From a virus, in IMG/VR virus record IMGVR_UViG_3300006868_000148, positions 1-21,168 of that record: a stretch of DNA of 21,168 nucleotides. One strand, 5' to 3'. A program made the position numbers and the translations under genes. Of the stretch, positions 7,999-14,280 are shown one piece after another. The notes beneath the pieces were generated by a model, which was not told the origin of the DNA, made no database searches, and saw only the letters and a program-made list of their open reading frames with translations. Within the stretch, counting starts at the first letter, position 1; every line of letters begins with the position of its first letter.

Positions 7999-8819
7999 CA
8001 AACCATTCTCTCTACCGCTATGCTGGTGGGAAGAATCGTATGAAGAAGGATCTTATCAAGATTATTCGTGATGTCAACCCAGGCATCGAATATCTTGTGT
8101 CGCCCTTCTGGGGTGGTGCTAGCACTGAAATGCTGATCGCCAGTGAGGGAGTCAAGGTCCAAGGTTACGACGTGTTTCGCCCTCTGGCTGACTTCTGGGA
8201 GATTGTGTGTGGTGAGGGTGGTGCTGCCATCCTGGCAGACGCTGCTGAGCAGCACTACCCCTTAATTGATAGCGATCACTACAAATCCTTCCTCCCAGGG
8301 TTGGATAGTGAGGACAAGTGGGAACGAGCACTGTCATTTTACATTGCAATCAAGGGTTCGTACTCAGGTAAGATCGGATGTTCTACCGTTCGTAGTAGAG
8401 CAGAGTTCAGATTGGTGGGAATTGATAAACTTAGGAATTTTCATGCTCCCAACGTGACGTTCTGCCATGGGTCGTGCTTCGACACGATCCCAGCACACGA
8501 AAATGACTTTTTATACCTGGATCCACCATATTATGAGACTGTGAGCCATTACTATGGCAAAGATGGTGCTCTCCACAAGTCATTTGACCACGAGAGGTTC
8601 TGTGATACCTTGAAGCAACATAAAGGTGGGTTCGTGATGTCCTATGACAACAGCGATGCTGTACGCTCACTCTATCAGGGGTGGACTGAGTTCAGGTATC
8701 TTACATTCCCATACCAGATGTCTGGCACCAAGCGTTACGAGAAGACTGAACTGGTTATTGTTAAATACCCTGAGAAGGTGAAACCTAAAGTTGGTGCTTT
8801 GGAGGCATTTATGGTATGA
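7980..8819 (+). CDS. dam: Dam-type DNA N6-adenine methyltransferase (279 aa)
   Basis: The ATG at 7980 lies inside the end of the HNH gene, so translation is likely coupled. Class D12 (Dam) motifs are in the usual order: Y14-A-G-G-K18 (SAM-binding motif X), S-P-F-W-G-G-A-S near residues 41-48 (motif I, normally E-P-F-x-G) and D181-P-P-Y-Y185 (motif IV, catalytic). It would transfer a methyl group from S-adenosylmethionine to adenine N6, classically in GATC. The length matches the family. Methylation may protect phage DNA, possibly from its own cassette nuclease or from host restriction. The motif I glutamate is replaced by serine, a small departure from the consensus. Confidence 0.9.
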   Translation: MAPSKVTNHSLYRYAGGKNRMKKDLIKIIRDVNPGIEYLVSPFWGGASTEMLIASEGVKVQGYDVFRPLADFWEIVCGEGGAAILADAAEQHYPLIDSDHYKSFLPGLDSEDKWERALSFYIAIKGSYSGKIGCSTVRSRAEFRLVGIDKLRNFHAPNVTFCHGSCFDTIPAHENDFLYLDPPYYETVSHYYGKDGALHKSFDHERFCDTLKQHKGGFVMSYDNSDAVRSLYQGWTEFRYLTFPYQMSGTKRYEKTELVIVKYPEKVKPKVGALEAFMV

Positions 8820-9469
8820 ATGTAATTAAACACACAAAGTATATCTGGGAACTGGAAGACTTCGTTCCTCATAGTGAGATTGATTACTTCCTGGGTATGT
8901 TTGAATTCTATAGCCCAGATCTCAAAGAACAGTTCAGAAATACTTCACGGGAGAATGACACATATATTGCTACAGATCATCCAGAGATGGATGAAATGGC
9001 ATGGAAATGGGTCAACAGAGCTAATCAATACTATGTAAGAGAGAATCGATTCATCTACTATAACTGGGAGAAGGATCAGATGGTTAGTGGTAATGGTGAT
9101 GATGATTCTACAATTTGGCGTGGACAAAATGTGATTCGTATCTATAATGAGAGTGATTCATACGATTGGCACGGAGATCAATCACCAGCAAATCATGCTG
9201 AGTTTTCTTATATCATCTATTTGAATGATGACTTTGATGGTGGTGACACAAGGTTTATGAACGATAAACTATCTGTGACACCAAAGAAAGGTACAGTATT
9301 GTGTTTCCCTGTTGATCACTATCATATCCATAAAGGTGTGAAAGTAACAGGTGGAGTCAAGAAGATTCTGTGGAACTGTGTCTATCGTCATGAGATACAA
9401 ATGATGGCTAAGCAACCTTTTCTTACAGCTGTCGATGTTCCTAGATCTTCTAAGAGGTGTATATGGTAA
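8816..9469 (+). CDS. 2-oxoglutarate/Fe(II)-dependent oxygenase (217 aa), copy 1
   Basis: The ATG overlaps the Dam stop codon by four bases, and a GGAGG lies at 8801-8805. The P4H-like double-stranded beta-helix signature is visible: H119-x-D121 and a distal H172 as iron ligands. K182 lies ten residues after the distal His, where Arg or Lys binds 2-oxoglutarate. An F-D-G-G-D-T turn sits between them. It should oxidise a substrate, protein side chain or small molecule, using O2 and 2-oxoglutarate; the substrate is not predictable. It is one of four such genes in about 6 kb. Confidence 0.85.
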   Translation: MNVIKHTKYIWELEDFVPHSEIDYFLGMFEFYSPDLKEQFRNTSRENDTYIATDHPEMDEMAWKWVNRANQYYVRENRFIYYNWEKDQMVSGNGDDDSTIWRGQNVIRIYNESDSYDWHGDQSPANHAEFSYIIYLNDDFDGGDTRFMNDKLSVTPKKGTVLCFPVDHYHIHKGVKVTGGVKKILWNCVYRHEIQMMAKQPFLTAVDVPRSSKRCIW

Positions 9470-9699
9470 ACACATACTATGCTACATTACTATCAGTATT
9501 TGCTGTTATTGTAGTTTTAATTGCTATCGATCCTAACGTCGGTGTGTACATAGATTTACAGTTCCGTAATTTAATCGTACAGATCAAACGTTTCTATTAT
9601 CTGTTGACTATTGGTGCTCAGGTAAAGTATACTAATTGGAAACTCGGTAGAGAAATAAAGAAAATACAGAGAGAATACGGTATTCCAGATGAAGAATGA
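9463..9699 (+). CDS. Small single-span membrane protein (78 aa)
   Basis: The start is placed at the ATG at 9463, which has AGAGG (9453-9457) at a 5-base spacing; an in-frame GTG six bases earlier has no such spacing. The N-terminal 20-odd residues form one hydrophobic helix (about residues 6-22), followed by an amphipathic, basic cytoplasmic-type tail. It overlaps both neighbouring oxygenase genes, so it is probably cotranscribed with them. No family recognised. Confidence 0.7.
   Translation: MVNTYYATLLSVFAVIVVLIAIDPNVGVYIDLQFRNLIVQIKRFYYLLTIGAQVKYTNWKLGREIKKIQREYGIPDEE
9604..9633 (+). promoter_or_regulatory. Possible internal sigma70 promoter
   Basis: TTGACT (9604-9609), an 18-base spacer and TATACT (9628-9633) lie inside the small membrane protein gene. 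They are about 55 bases before the second oxygenase ATG at 9689. The match is fair but sits in coding sequence. Confidence 0.3.
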
Positions 9700-10234
9700 A
9701 TTAATGGATTATGTGATGGTTGATAATATCTTCACACCCGAAGAATGTCAATCATACATCAGTAAATTAGATCGAAATCATTGGGGACCACATAGATGGT
9801 ATCAAAATGCTAATGATGAATTTCATAATGTCAAAGACTTTAGTGTAACTTATGATATTGAAGTACAGAATCTAATGAAAGATCCTGTCATGAAGTTTGC
9901 TGCCAAGTATTTTAATACACACAGACAAGGTGGAGATCCAGAGTGTCAATTCTCTGGAGTTAGATACAACAAATATTCTATTGGTGAAAGTATTCGTAGT
10001 CATGTAGATCATATCCACAGTTTATTTGATGGCAAGAAGCGAGGTATTCCAGTCATCAGTTTTGTTGGTGTGTTTAATGATGACTATGAGGGTGGTGATT
10101 TTATTTTGTGTGGAGAGAAAGTGGATCTAAAGCAGGGTGACTGTGTTATATTTCCATCAGTCTTTCTCTATCCACATGAGGTCACTCCTGTTACGAAAGG
10201 CTCACGATACTCTTGGGTCTTGTGGTCCTGGTGA
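9689..10234 (+). CDS. 2-oxoglutarate/Fe(II)-dependent oxygenase (181 aa), copy 2
   Basis: The ATG at 9689 lies within the end of the membrane protein gene. The iron triad is H105-x-D107 and H163, and R173 lies ten residues after the distal His to bind 2-oxoglutarate. The sequence P-H-E-V-T-P-V-T-K-G-S-R-Y is the classic P4H-like C-terminal signature, closer to consensus than copy 1. An E-G-G-D turn precedes it. N-terminal residues 8-20 (F-T-P-E-E-C) match the usual start of this family. Substrate unknown. A short gap with no hairpin terminator follows. Confidence 0.88.
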   Translation: MKNELMDYVMVDNIFTPEECQSYISKLDRNHWGPHRWYQNANDEFHNVKDFSVTYDIEVQNLMKDPVMKFAAKYFNTHRQGGDPECQFSGVRYNKYSIGESIRSHVDHIHSLFDGKKRGIPVISFVGVFNDDYEGGDFILCGEKVDLKQGDCVIFPSVFLYPHEVTPVTKGSRYSWVLWSW

Positions 10235-10271
10235 CCATATCATGTTACAATAAAAAAGTTTGGAGAATACC

Positions 10272-10541
10272 ATGACTATTGAAGGACGACCAGAAATTAA
10301 AGTGCCAGAAGATTACTGGGAAAAAGAATATGCTAGGCAACGTAAAGATAGGATGCAAGATGCCATCGATGACTATCTCCAAGATGAAAAAGTAGATCCA
10401 CGTCAAGCATATGAAGAGATTCTTTGCTGTATCCAAGATGTAATCTCACATCATAAAAAGAATCTTAAGAAAGCTGAAGAACTGAGGGATCTGATGCTAG
10501 GATACCGTTCAGTTGACCTAAATCTTCCAGAGAGATACTAA
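10272..10541 (+). CDS. Unknown acidic helical protein (89 aa)
   Basis: The ATG at 10272 is preceded by GGAG (10262-10265) at a good spacing; an in-frame TTG at 10260 is rejected because it would lie before that site. The protein is highly charged and helical, rich in Lys, Glu and Asp, with a C-terminal Leu-rich stretch. No family recognised. It opens a run of small genes. A weak -10-like TACAAT lies at 10246-10251. Confidence 0.75.
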   Translation: MTIEGRPEIKVPEDYWEKEYARQRKDRMQDAIDDYLQDEKVDPRQAYEEILCCIQDVISHHKKNLKKAEELRDLMLGYRSVDLNLPERY

Positions 10542-10545
10542 GCAC

Positions 10546-10743
10546 ATGTTCGAATTCGAGTCACTGTCACATGAAGTGAAGGAAGCATTAGCAGAAGATT
10601 GTGAAGACTTTCTTCTTCACAGACATATTCCTCTTCATTCACACTCTTATGATAACATTATTATTCAAGCCCTACGTGAAGGGTATCAAATGACTGGTTT
10701 CGATCGTGGACCTTATTCTAGTATAAAAAATGAAAAGTGTTGA
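10546..10743 (+). CDS. Unknown small protein (65 aa)
   Basis: The ATG lies 4 bases after the previous stop, so it is likely in the same operon. The protein is acidic at the N-terminus, with a His-rich middle (about residues 25-34). Its end overlaps the next gene by 14 bases. No recognisable family. Confidence 0.6.
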   Translation: MFEFESLSHEVKEALAEDCEDFLLHRHIPLHSHSYDNIIIQALREGYQMTGFDRGPYSSIKNEKC

Positions 10744-10909
10744 CATTAGTTTAAATGAGCGGGAGCTAAAGTTTCTCATTGATTTAATGTGGGGTGCTCC
10801 TATTGCCACTGTTAAAAATACAGCAGAACGCCATGGTATCAAAGATAATGATCTAGAAGGATACCTGGCAAAGTGCCTTGGTTACATGTACCTTGAGTCC
10901 GATTCTTAA
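10730..10909 (+). CDS. Unknown small protein (59 aa)
   Basis: A short frame from the ATG at 10730 overlaps the previous gene by 14 bases and ends in TAA. The sequence begins MKSVDISLNERELKFLIDLM, an amphipathic helical start, and reads like a normal soluble small protein. This helical start followed by a turn and second helix might form a compact two-helix domain. Function unknown. Confidence 0.6.
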   Translation: MKSVDISLNERELKFLIDLMWGAPIATVKNTAERHGIKDNDLEGYLAKCLGYMYLESDS

Positions 10910-10927
10910 ACTGTCCATCCAACTGCC

Positions 10928-11140
10928 ATGCCGAAGTACGATGCCCTATACTTTAAAAGTCAACGACAGGGAATCATGATCACTGACGACACCATCGATC
11001 TTCAACTCCGCCGTACCATTCTCAAGTCCATTGAAGAGATGGACATTGAGATGCTCAAGCGTATTGCTTACGAGTGCCGCTGTGAAGAGATGGGCATCTA
11101 TCCCGACAGCACTTACCTTGGATACAATTGTAATTCCTAA
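10928..11140 (+). CDS. Unknown small protein (70 aa)
   Basis: The ATG at 10928 has no clear Shine-Dalgarno; its leader is C/T-rich. A second in-frame ATG at 10976 follows AGGGA and could be the true start, giving 54 aa. The charged helical middle and two cysteines are the only visible features. Codon use is more GC-rich than in the preceding gene. Confidence 0.55.
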   Translation: MPKYDALYFKSQRQGIMITDDTIDLQLRRTILKSIEEMDIEMLKRIAYECRCEEMGIYPDSTYLGYNCNS

Positions 11141-11144
11141 AGAA

Positions 11145-11372
11145 ATGAAACTTCCTGACAACAAGTACACTCAAATGGCAGTGTATTATGCTGCTACTGT
11201 GGCAGCATTTATTGTGGGCATTTCCACATTTATCTACCGATCGTGGGTAGACAACAACATGAATGACAAAGTAAGATCCTTTATTAATAAGACTTTTAGT
11301 ATTATCTCTAATATTTCTGATGTCATTGTAAATGAAACAACGGTTAACGTAGCTACAAAAGTTACTAAGTAG
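11145..11372 (+). CDS. Small membrane protein (75 aa)
   Basis: The start is set at the ATG at 11145, 4 bases after the previous stop. The in-frame extension upstream to 11031 runs entirely within the previous gene and looks non-coding. Residues about 11-28 form one hydrophobic helix (rich in Val, Ala, Ile, Gly) followed by R-S-W and a long polar, Asn/Thr-rich tail. Predicted to be anchored in the inner membrane. Function unknown. Confidence 0.65.
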   Translation: MKLPDNKYTQMAVYYAATVAAFIVGISTFIYRSWVDNNMNDKVRSFINKTFSIISNISDVIVNETTVNVATKVTK

Positions 11373-11396
11373 TATAGTTGTATTTCAGATAACAAC

Positions 11397-11540
11397 ATGA
11401 CTGATATAGAAAAATCCATGGTTGATGAGATGAAAGCACTCATCAAAGATCAAAACGAAAAGATTCGTAACCAAGATGACTACATTAAAGAACTACAACA
11501 AGAAATGTCAGACATGACCAACAGAGAGTATGATTGTTAA
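11397..11540 (+). CDS. Small coiled-coil-like protein (47 aa)
   Basis: A short frame from the ATG at 11397 to TAA at 11538-11540. The protein is almost wholly helical with heptad-like spacing of Met, Ile and Leu and many Glu, Lys and Gln residues, as in a short coiled coil. It follows the membrane protein by 24 bases. No family recognised. Confidence 0.55.
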   Translation: MTDIEKSMVDEMKALIKDQNEKIRNQDDYIKELQQEMSDMTNREYDC

Positions 11541-11564
11541 TGTTCACCCTATTTGAGATTCATC

Positions 11565-11807
11565 ATGGTTGCTCCGATGCCTGGCACAGTACAATCAAAG
11601 GAAGATGTAGAGATGTATCCAGTAGGCACGGAAGTAAGATACAGAGATCACCATGGTTGGGTCAAGTTTTGTGACCCAGAGTCAGGTACATGTAGTATCT
11701 GTATTAGAACATTCCCCGAAGATCCAGCACGTAATGTATGCTTGATCGTATATAAACATGACTTAGAGCATGTTATTCCTATCGTTGGCAACCACTCCCG
11801 AGGCTGA
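11565..11807 (+). CDS. Unknown protein with SH3-like beta character (80 aa)
   Basis: The ATG at 11565 is preferred over the in-frame TTG at 11553. The sequence has a P-V-G-T-E-V-R-Y-R motif, then G-W-V-K-F and a C-S-I-C-I-R-T strand, suggesting a small all-beta barrel such as an SH3-like fold that binds protein or RNA. Three cysteines are present but not in a clear zinc pattern. It lies in a string of small, closely packed genes. Confidence 0.65.
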   Translation: MVAPMPGTVQSKEDVEMYPVGTEVRYRDHHGWVKFCDPESGTCSICIRTFPEDPARNVCLIVYKHDLEHVIPIVGNHSRG

Positions 11808-11809
11808 TT

Positions 11810-11965
11810 ATGAAGTACGCTGTTGTGTACATGAAACCAAAGAAGAAGAAACTTGTTATGGAACAAGCAGTGTTCTATAATCTTGATGATGCTTCCATGT
11901 GGGAGCAGCACATCAACAAAACCCAACACCTCAAGACAGAAATTATTCCAGTATTTGAATCATGA
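11810..11965 (+). CDS. Unknown small basic protein (51 aa)
   Basis: The ATG at 11810 starts 2 bases after the preceding stop and the gene ends by an ATGA overlap with the next. A K-P-K-K-K-K cluster (residues 9-14) is followed by a beta strand and a helix containing N-L-D-D-A. The small alpha/beta protein might bind nucleic acid through its basic patch, but no family is recognised. Confidence 0.6.
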   Translation: MKYAVVYMKPKKKKLVMEQAVFYNLDDASMWEQHINKTQHLKTEIIPVFES

Positions 11966-12090
11966 ATGAATTTGAAGGCGACATCTTTAATGACTACGAG
12001 CTCCGTGAGAGCATTATTCGTGAGATGAGTGAACAAGAATTGTGGGAGACGCCTGAGACCCTACCAGAAGACCTGCTAGCAGACTTCTGA
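11962..12090 (+). CDS. Very small acidic protein (42 aa)
   Basis: It overlaps the previous gene by ATGA. The product is strongly acidic (many Glu and Asp, few basic residues) and helical, ending in an E-D-L-L-A-D-F tail. Its position between coupled genes and just before a hairpin supports translation. Function unknown; acidic micro-proteins of phages often bind host enzymes, but nothing here shows that. Confidence 0.5.
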   Translation: MNEFEGDIFNDYELRESIIREMSEQELWETPETLPEDLLADF

Positions 12091-12107
12091 GGCAACCACC
12101 TTACGAA

Positions 12108-12116
12108 GTGTCACAC
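12108..12116 (+). promoter_or_regulatory. GTGTCACAC dyad (site B)
   Basis: GTGT-C-ACAC is a perfect dyad around one base. It ends 28 bases before the TATACT at 12145 and is identical, in a shared AGTGTCACAC 10-mer, to the site at 20451-20459. Candidate binding site for a regulator. Confidence 0.4.
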
Positions 12117-12118
12117 GA

Positions 12119-12143
12119 CCCCTGGGAGCGGCGCTCCTGGGGG
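12119..12143 (+). terminator. Hairpin between operons, terminator-like
   Basis: An 11-bp stem (12119-12129 with 12133-12143, two G-T pairs) closes a GGC loop. It follows the 42-aa gene by 28 bases. Only TT follows directly, so termination may be weak; the downstream T-containing stretch is the -10 box of the next unit. Confidence 0.5.
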
Positions 12144-12144
12144 T

Positions 12145-12150
12145 TATACT
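12145..12150 (+). promoter_or_regulatory. -10 box TATACT for the 78-aa gene
   Basis: TATACT lies directly after the hairpin and 26 bases before the TTG start at 12177. There is no -35 hexamer at the expected position, which is inside the hairpin. The layout matches that of the helicase promoter at 5752. Confidence 0.45.
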
Positions 12151-12176
12151 ATATTCATACCAAACGAGGCAACCCC

Positions 12177-12413
12177 TTGAAGATCCAACAGTCCGCTGTC
12201 ACCGTCGATTTCTTCCCTGTCGGCACTGGCAAACGCTTTGTCCAACGTGTTGTCTGGCACCCTGGTGCTGAGACCGAGATGACTTCCTTCCGTACCGTAA
12301 CCCGCTCCGAGGCAATGTATGATGCTAACCAACGTATTAACAACGGTGGCACTCTTATCGACTTTAACCTTAATGAGTACAGTGGTAAAGATTACTCCCC
12401 ACTATTCTGCTGA
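12177..12413 (+). CDS. Unknown beta-rich protein, TTG start (78 aa)
   Basis: No ATG fits. The TTG at 12177 has GAGG (12166-12169) at a 7-base spacing, whereas an upstream in-frame GTG at 12108 lies in the dyad and hairpin and is not credible. The sequence alternates hydrophobic and polar residues (T-V-D-F-F-P-V-G; R-F-V-Q-R-V-V-W) as in a small beta sheet. It ends with a helix and an N-G-G-T-L turn. No family recognised. Confidence 0.65.
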   Translation: MKIQQSAVTVDFFPVGTGKRFVQRVVWHPGAETEMTSFRTVTRSEAMYDANQRINNGGTLIDFNLNEYSGKDYSPLFC

Positions 12414-12455
12414 TAGTGTATGTTCTTTCCTTCCACAACCACACCCTGATTGTAA

Positions 12456-12599
12456 ATGATTACTCAAGAAGATCGTGATTTCGTCAACATGCTCTTTGAT
12501 AATATGATTAAGCATGTTGACATGGACATGGTTGATCTCCATGATGACGACACCGCTGGCATCGAGGCAGTCCAGCTGCCACTTCTAGAACTGTCATGA
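12456..12599 (+). CDS. Very small acidic protein (47 aa)
   Basis: The ATG at 12456 is preceded by a C/T-rich leader without a clear ribosome-binding site. The protein is helical and acidic, with several Asp/His residues in the middle (V-D-L-H-D-D-D). Its end overlaps an ATGA at 12596, the possible start of the next gene. Function unknown. Confidence 0.5.
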   Translation: MITQEDRDFVNMLFDNMIKHVDMDMVDLHDDDTAGIEAVQLPLLELS

Positions 12600-12628
12600 T
12601 CTCCCTCCCAAACCCCACCGTTTCACCC

Positions 12629-12634
12629 TATACT
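12629..12634 (+). promoter_or_regulatory. Possible -10 box TATACT
   Basis: TATACT lies 21 bases before the ATG at 12656, with no recognisable -35 box. If used, it would support the internal ATG at 12656 over the ATGA start at 12596. Confidence 0.3.
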
Positions 12635-12655
12635 GACTTCAGTTCAGACAACGAC

Positions 12656-13027
12656 ATGACCACCGCCACTGCCACCCGCCAAGAGTTCTCCGACTTCTGT
12701 GCTCAACGTGATGCTCAGAACACCATTCAACTGAATGTCACTAAGTATGGTCTGATGCTCTGTGATGCTCTCACTCAAGGTGCTCCTGATGGTTATGGGT
12801 TCTACCTGGACTCCATGGGTCGTAAGTATCACCGTATCTTCATGACCATTGATGGTGTTCGTAGCAGCATCCATTGCTTCATTGACAAGAAGACTGGTGA
12901 GGTCTACAAACCTGCTAGTTTCAAAGCACCTGCTAAGCACGTTCGTTTCAATCTGCTTGTGATCACCGAACGTGAGTGGTTGCTTCAACATGCTGACTGG
13001 GCTGGAGGTTATTTGTATGTCCGTTGA
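12656..13027 (+). CDS. Unknown protein (123 aa; 143 aa if started at 12596)
   Basis: Two starts are possible: ATG 12596, which overlaps the preceding stop as ATGA, and ATG 12656. The residues between them are Pro/Ser-rich and look untranslated, and a -10 box lies there, so I prefer 12656. The body has a hydrophobic beta stretch with D-G-V-R-S-S-I-H-C-F-I-D-K-K-T-G-E-V-Y-K-P, a typical small beta-hairpin, and a W-rich C-terminus. The 3' end overlaps the next gene by 11 bases. No family recognised. Confidence 0.65.
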   Translation: MTTATATRQEFSDFCAQRDAQNTIQLNVTKYGLMLCDALTQGAPDGYGFYLDSMGRKYHRIFMTIDGVRSSIHCFIDKKTGEVYKPASFKAPAKHVRFNLLVITEREWLLQHADWAGGYLYVR

Positions 13028-13553
13028 TTCACATTACATGTTTACTGTACCTTTGTTTAAAACAAAGGTCACACCATGGAAACACATAAAACAACAAGTA
13101 ATTGACATTGTTGGCAACACTTATCTTGAAGATGAGAGAGGTTTTCTGTCAGACTATTACAACAACAATTATAATGAGAAATTGTATGAGGTGTTGAAAC
13201 CATTTGTTCATGAGATTACTAGTAATTGTCTGAACTTGCCAGCACCCAATGATCCACCTAACATGTGGTCACAGAAGTATTATGCTGGTACAGAGCATCC
13301 GATTCACAATCATGGTAACAGAGGATACTCTTTTATTTTGTACGTGAATTTTGATCCTTCATTACACAAAGCAACTAATTTTATTAGTCCCTTTGATAAT
13401 TTCTTCAGTGGTGACATGCTTTGTTTTGAACCACATCTTGAAGAGGGAGACTTAATTGCTTTCCCTTCAGTAATCAAACACTCATCACAATATCAGACTA
13501 GTGATGAAGAACGAATGATTGTATCATTCAACACGTTTGAAGATGGCATCTAG
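13017..13553 (+). CDS. 2OG-Fe(II) oxygenase-like protein (178 aa), copy 3, variant triad
   Basis: The ATG at 13017 has GGAGG (13004-13008) at 8 bases; the frame extends upstream to 12972, but that part is inside the previous gene. The pattern fits the putative 2OG-oxygenase group with an HxH-type first pair: H97-N-H99-G, then a Y-S-F-I-L-Y-V strand. Later come F-P-S-V-I-K-H155-S and E-R166-M-I-V-S-F-N, placing a distal His and an Arg at the right spacing. The usual aspartate is replaced by histidine, so catalysis is less certain than for the other copies. Confidence 0.7.
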   Translation: MSVDSHYMFTVPLFKTKVTPWKHIKQQVIDIVGNTYLEDERGFLSDYYNNNYNEKLYEVLKPFVHEITSNCLNLPAPNDPPNMWSQKYYAGTEHPIHNHGNRGYSFILYVNFDPSLHKATNFISPFDNFFSGDMLCFEPHLEEGDLIAFPSVIKHSSQYQTSDEERMIVSFNTFEDGI

Positions 13554-13562
13554 TCATCTTGC

Positions 13563-13591
13563 TTGACAGTAGAGCTCTTCTCTGCTAAATT
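13563..13591 (+). promoter_or_regulatory. Sigma70-type promoter
   Basis: TTGACA (13563-13568), exactly 17 bases, then TAAATT (13586-13591). The start of transcription would be near 13598, about 22 bases before the ATG at 13620. This is one of the two best -35/-10 pairs in the window. Confidence 0.7.
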
Positions 13592-13619
13592 ATTAAGTAG
13601 TTCATTTTCCTTCCCTCCC

Positions 13620-13844
13620 ATGTTTTACGTTGTCGCTGACGGCACTGCTTATGTCATGGATCACGCTGACGATACTCCTTATGGTTGTGACGTTCGTGTT
13701 GATGGTAGCATCGATTTCGATTCTGCTTTTGACTTTGATCCCCGTATGGATGAGGAAGACCTGGAGTACACTGCTCACATTCTTCATCACCTCAAGCAAA
13801 TTGCCCAACTCACTGAAGAACACTCCAAGGTATTTGTCAAATGA
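13620..13844 (+). CDS. Unknown acidic protein (74 aa)
   Basis: The start is ATG 13620; an upstream in-frame TTG at 13563 is part of the -35 box. The leader is C/T-rich with no ribosome-binding site, yet the promoter is strong. The protein is very acidic (many Asp), with a beta-rich N-terminal half and a helical C-terminal half. It heads a four-gene run joined by ATGA overlaps, ending in an oxygenase. Unknown function. Confidence 0.65.
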   Translation: MFYVVADGTAYVMDHADDTPYGCDVRVDGSIDFDSAFDFDPRMDEEDLEYTAHILHHLKQIAQLTEEHSKVFVK

Positions 13845-14068
13845 AGAAACTCTCCTACATTTCTGATCTCTTTGCTCCCATTGATTATGATGCCACACCA
13901 GTACGTGTTTGCCCACGTGCTGACCTTGAACCAGAGCAAGTAACTAAGTTCTGGAGATACCACGGGCGCTTCCCAAATGACTTCGCCCGTGCTATCATGG
14001 ATATCCTGCCCGAGGGTAAGACCTTCGTGCAATATGACCACCTCGCTAACTCACTCGTAATCAAATGA
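13841..14068 (+). CDS. Unknown protein (75 aa)
   Basis: It overlaps the preceding gene by four bases (ATGA) and the next by four. Charged and aromatic, with a P-E-Q-V-T-K-F-W-R-Y helix and an F-V-Q-Y strand, it looks like a compact alpha/beta protein. No recognised family. Confidence 0.65.
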   Translation: MKKLSYISDLFAPIDYDATPVRVCPRADLEPEQVTKFWRYHGRFPNDFARAIMDILPEGKTFVQYDHLANSLVIK

Positions 14069-14280
14069 ATCCCCTTCAACAAGAGCAACAATCTGTGTCC
14101 GAGCAAGTTGATGCCATCATGGCAAATCGTAACCGTCGCTTCAAGTTCCTTATGAAGAAAGATCGTGTTCAAGATGCTATCGCTGTCGGTGAAGAGTTCA
14201 TGGAGTGGATGATGCTTGACCAAGAAGATTGTAATGAGGAGATCCTGTATTTCCGCATCGATGATCTTCAGCAAGTATGA
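14065..14280 (+). CDS. Unknown helical protein (71 aa)
   Basis: It begins by an ATGA overlap and ends by one. The sequence is nearly all helix, with a basic patch (R-N-R-R-F-K-F) and then an acidic C-terminal half. It may be a small dimeric helical protein. No family recognised. Confidence 0.65.
   Translation: MNPLQQEQQSVSEQVDAIMANRNRRFKFLMKKDRVQDAIAVGEEFMEWMMLDQEDCNEEILYFRIDDLQQV

Noticed and set aside
10739-10744. TTGACA as a promoter inside the 59-aa gene
   Set aside because: No -10-like hexamer 15-19 bases downstream.
11540-11675. ATG frame at 11540 overlapping the preceding stop
   Set aside because: Although it has a coupled-type start, its product is rich in Arg, Ser and His with no structure, while the frame from 11565 reads as a normal beta-type protein.
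13563-13619. Upstream TTG extension of the 74-aa gene
   Set aside because: The TTG is the -35 box of a promoter with exact 17-base spacing.
13885-14274. 129-aa minus-strand frame opposite the small genes at 13841-14280
   Set aside because: It covers two genes that are coupled by ATGA on the + strand, and has no start signal or domain.
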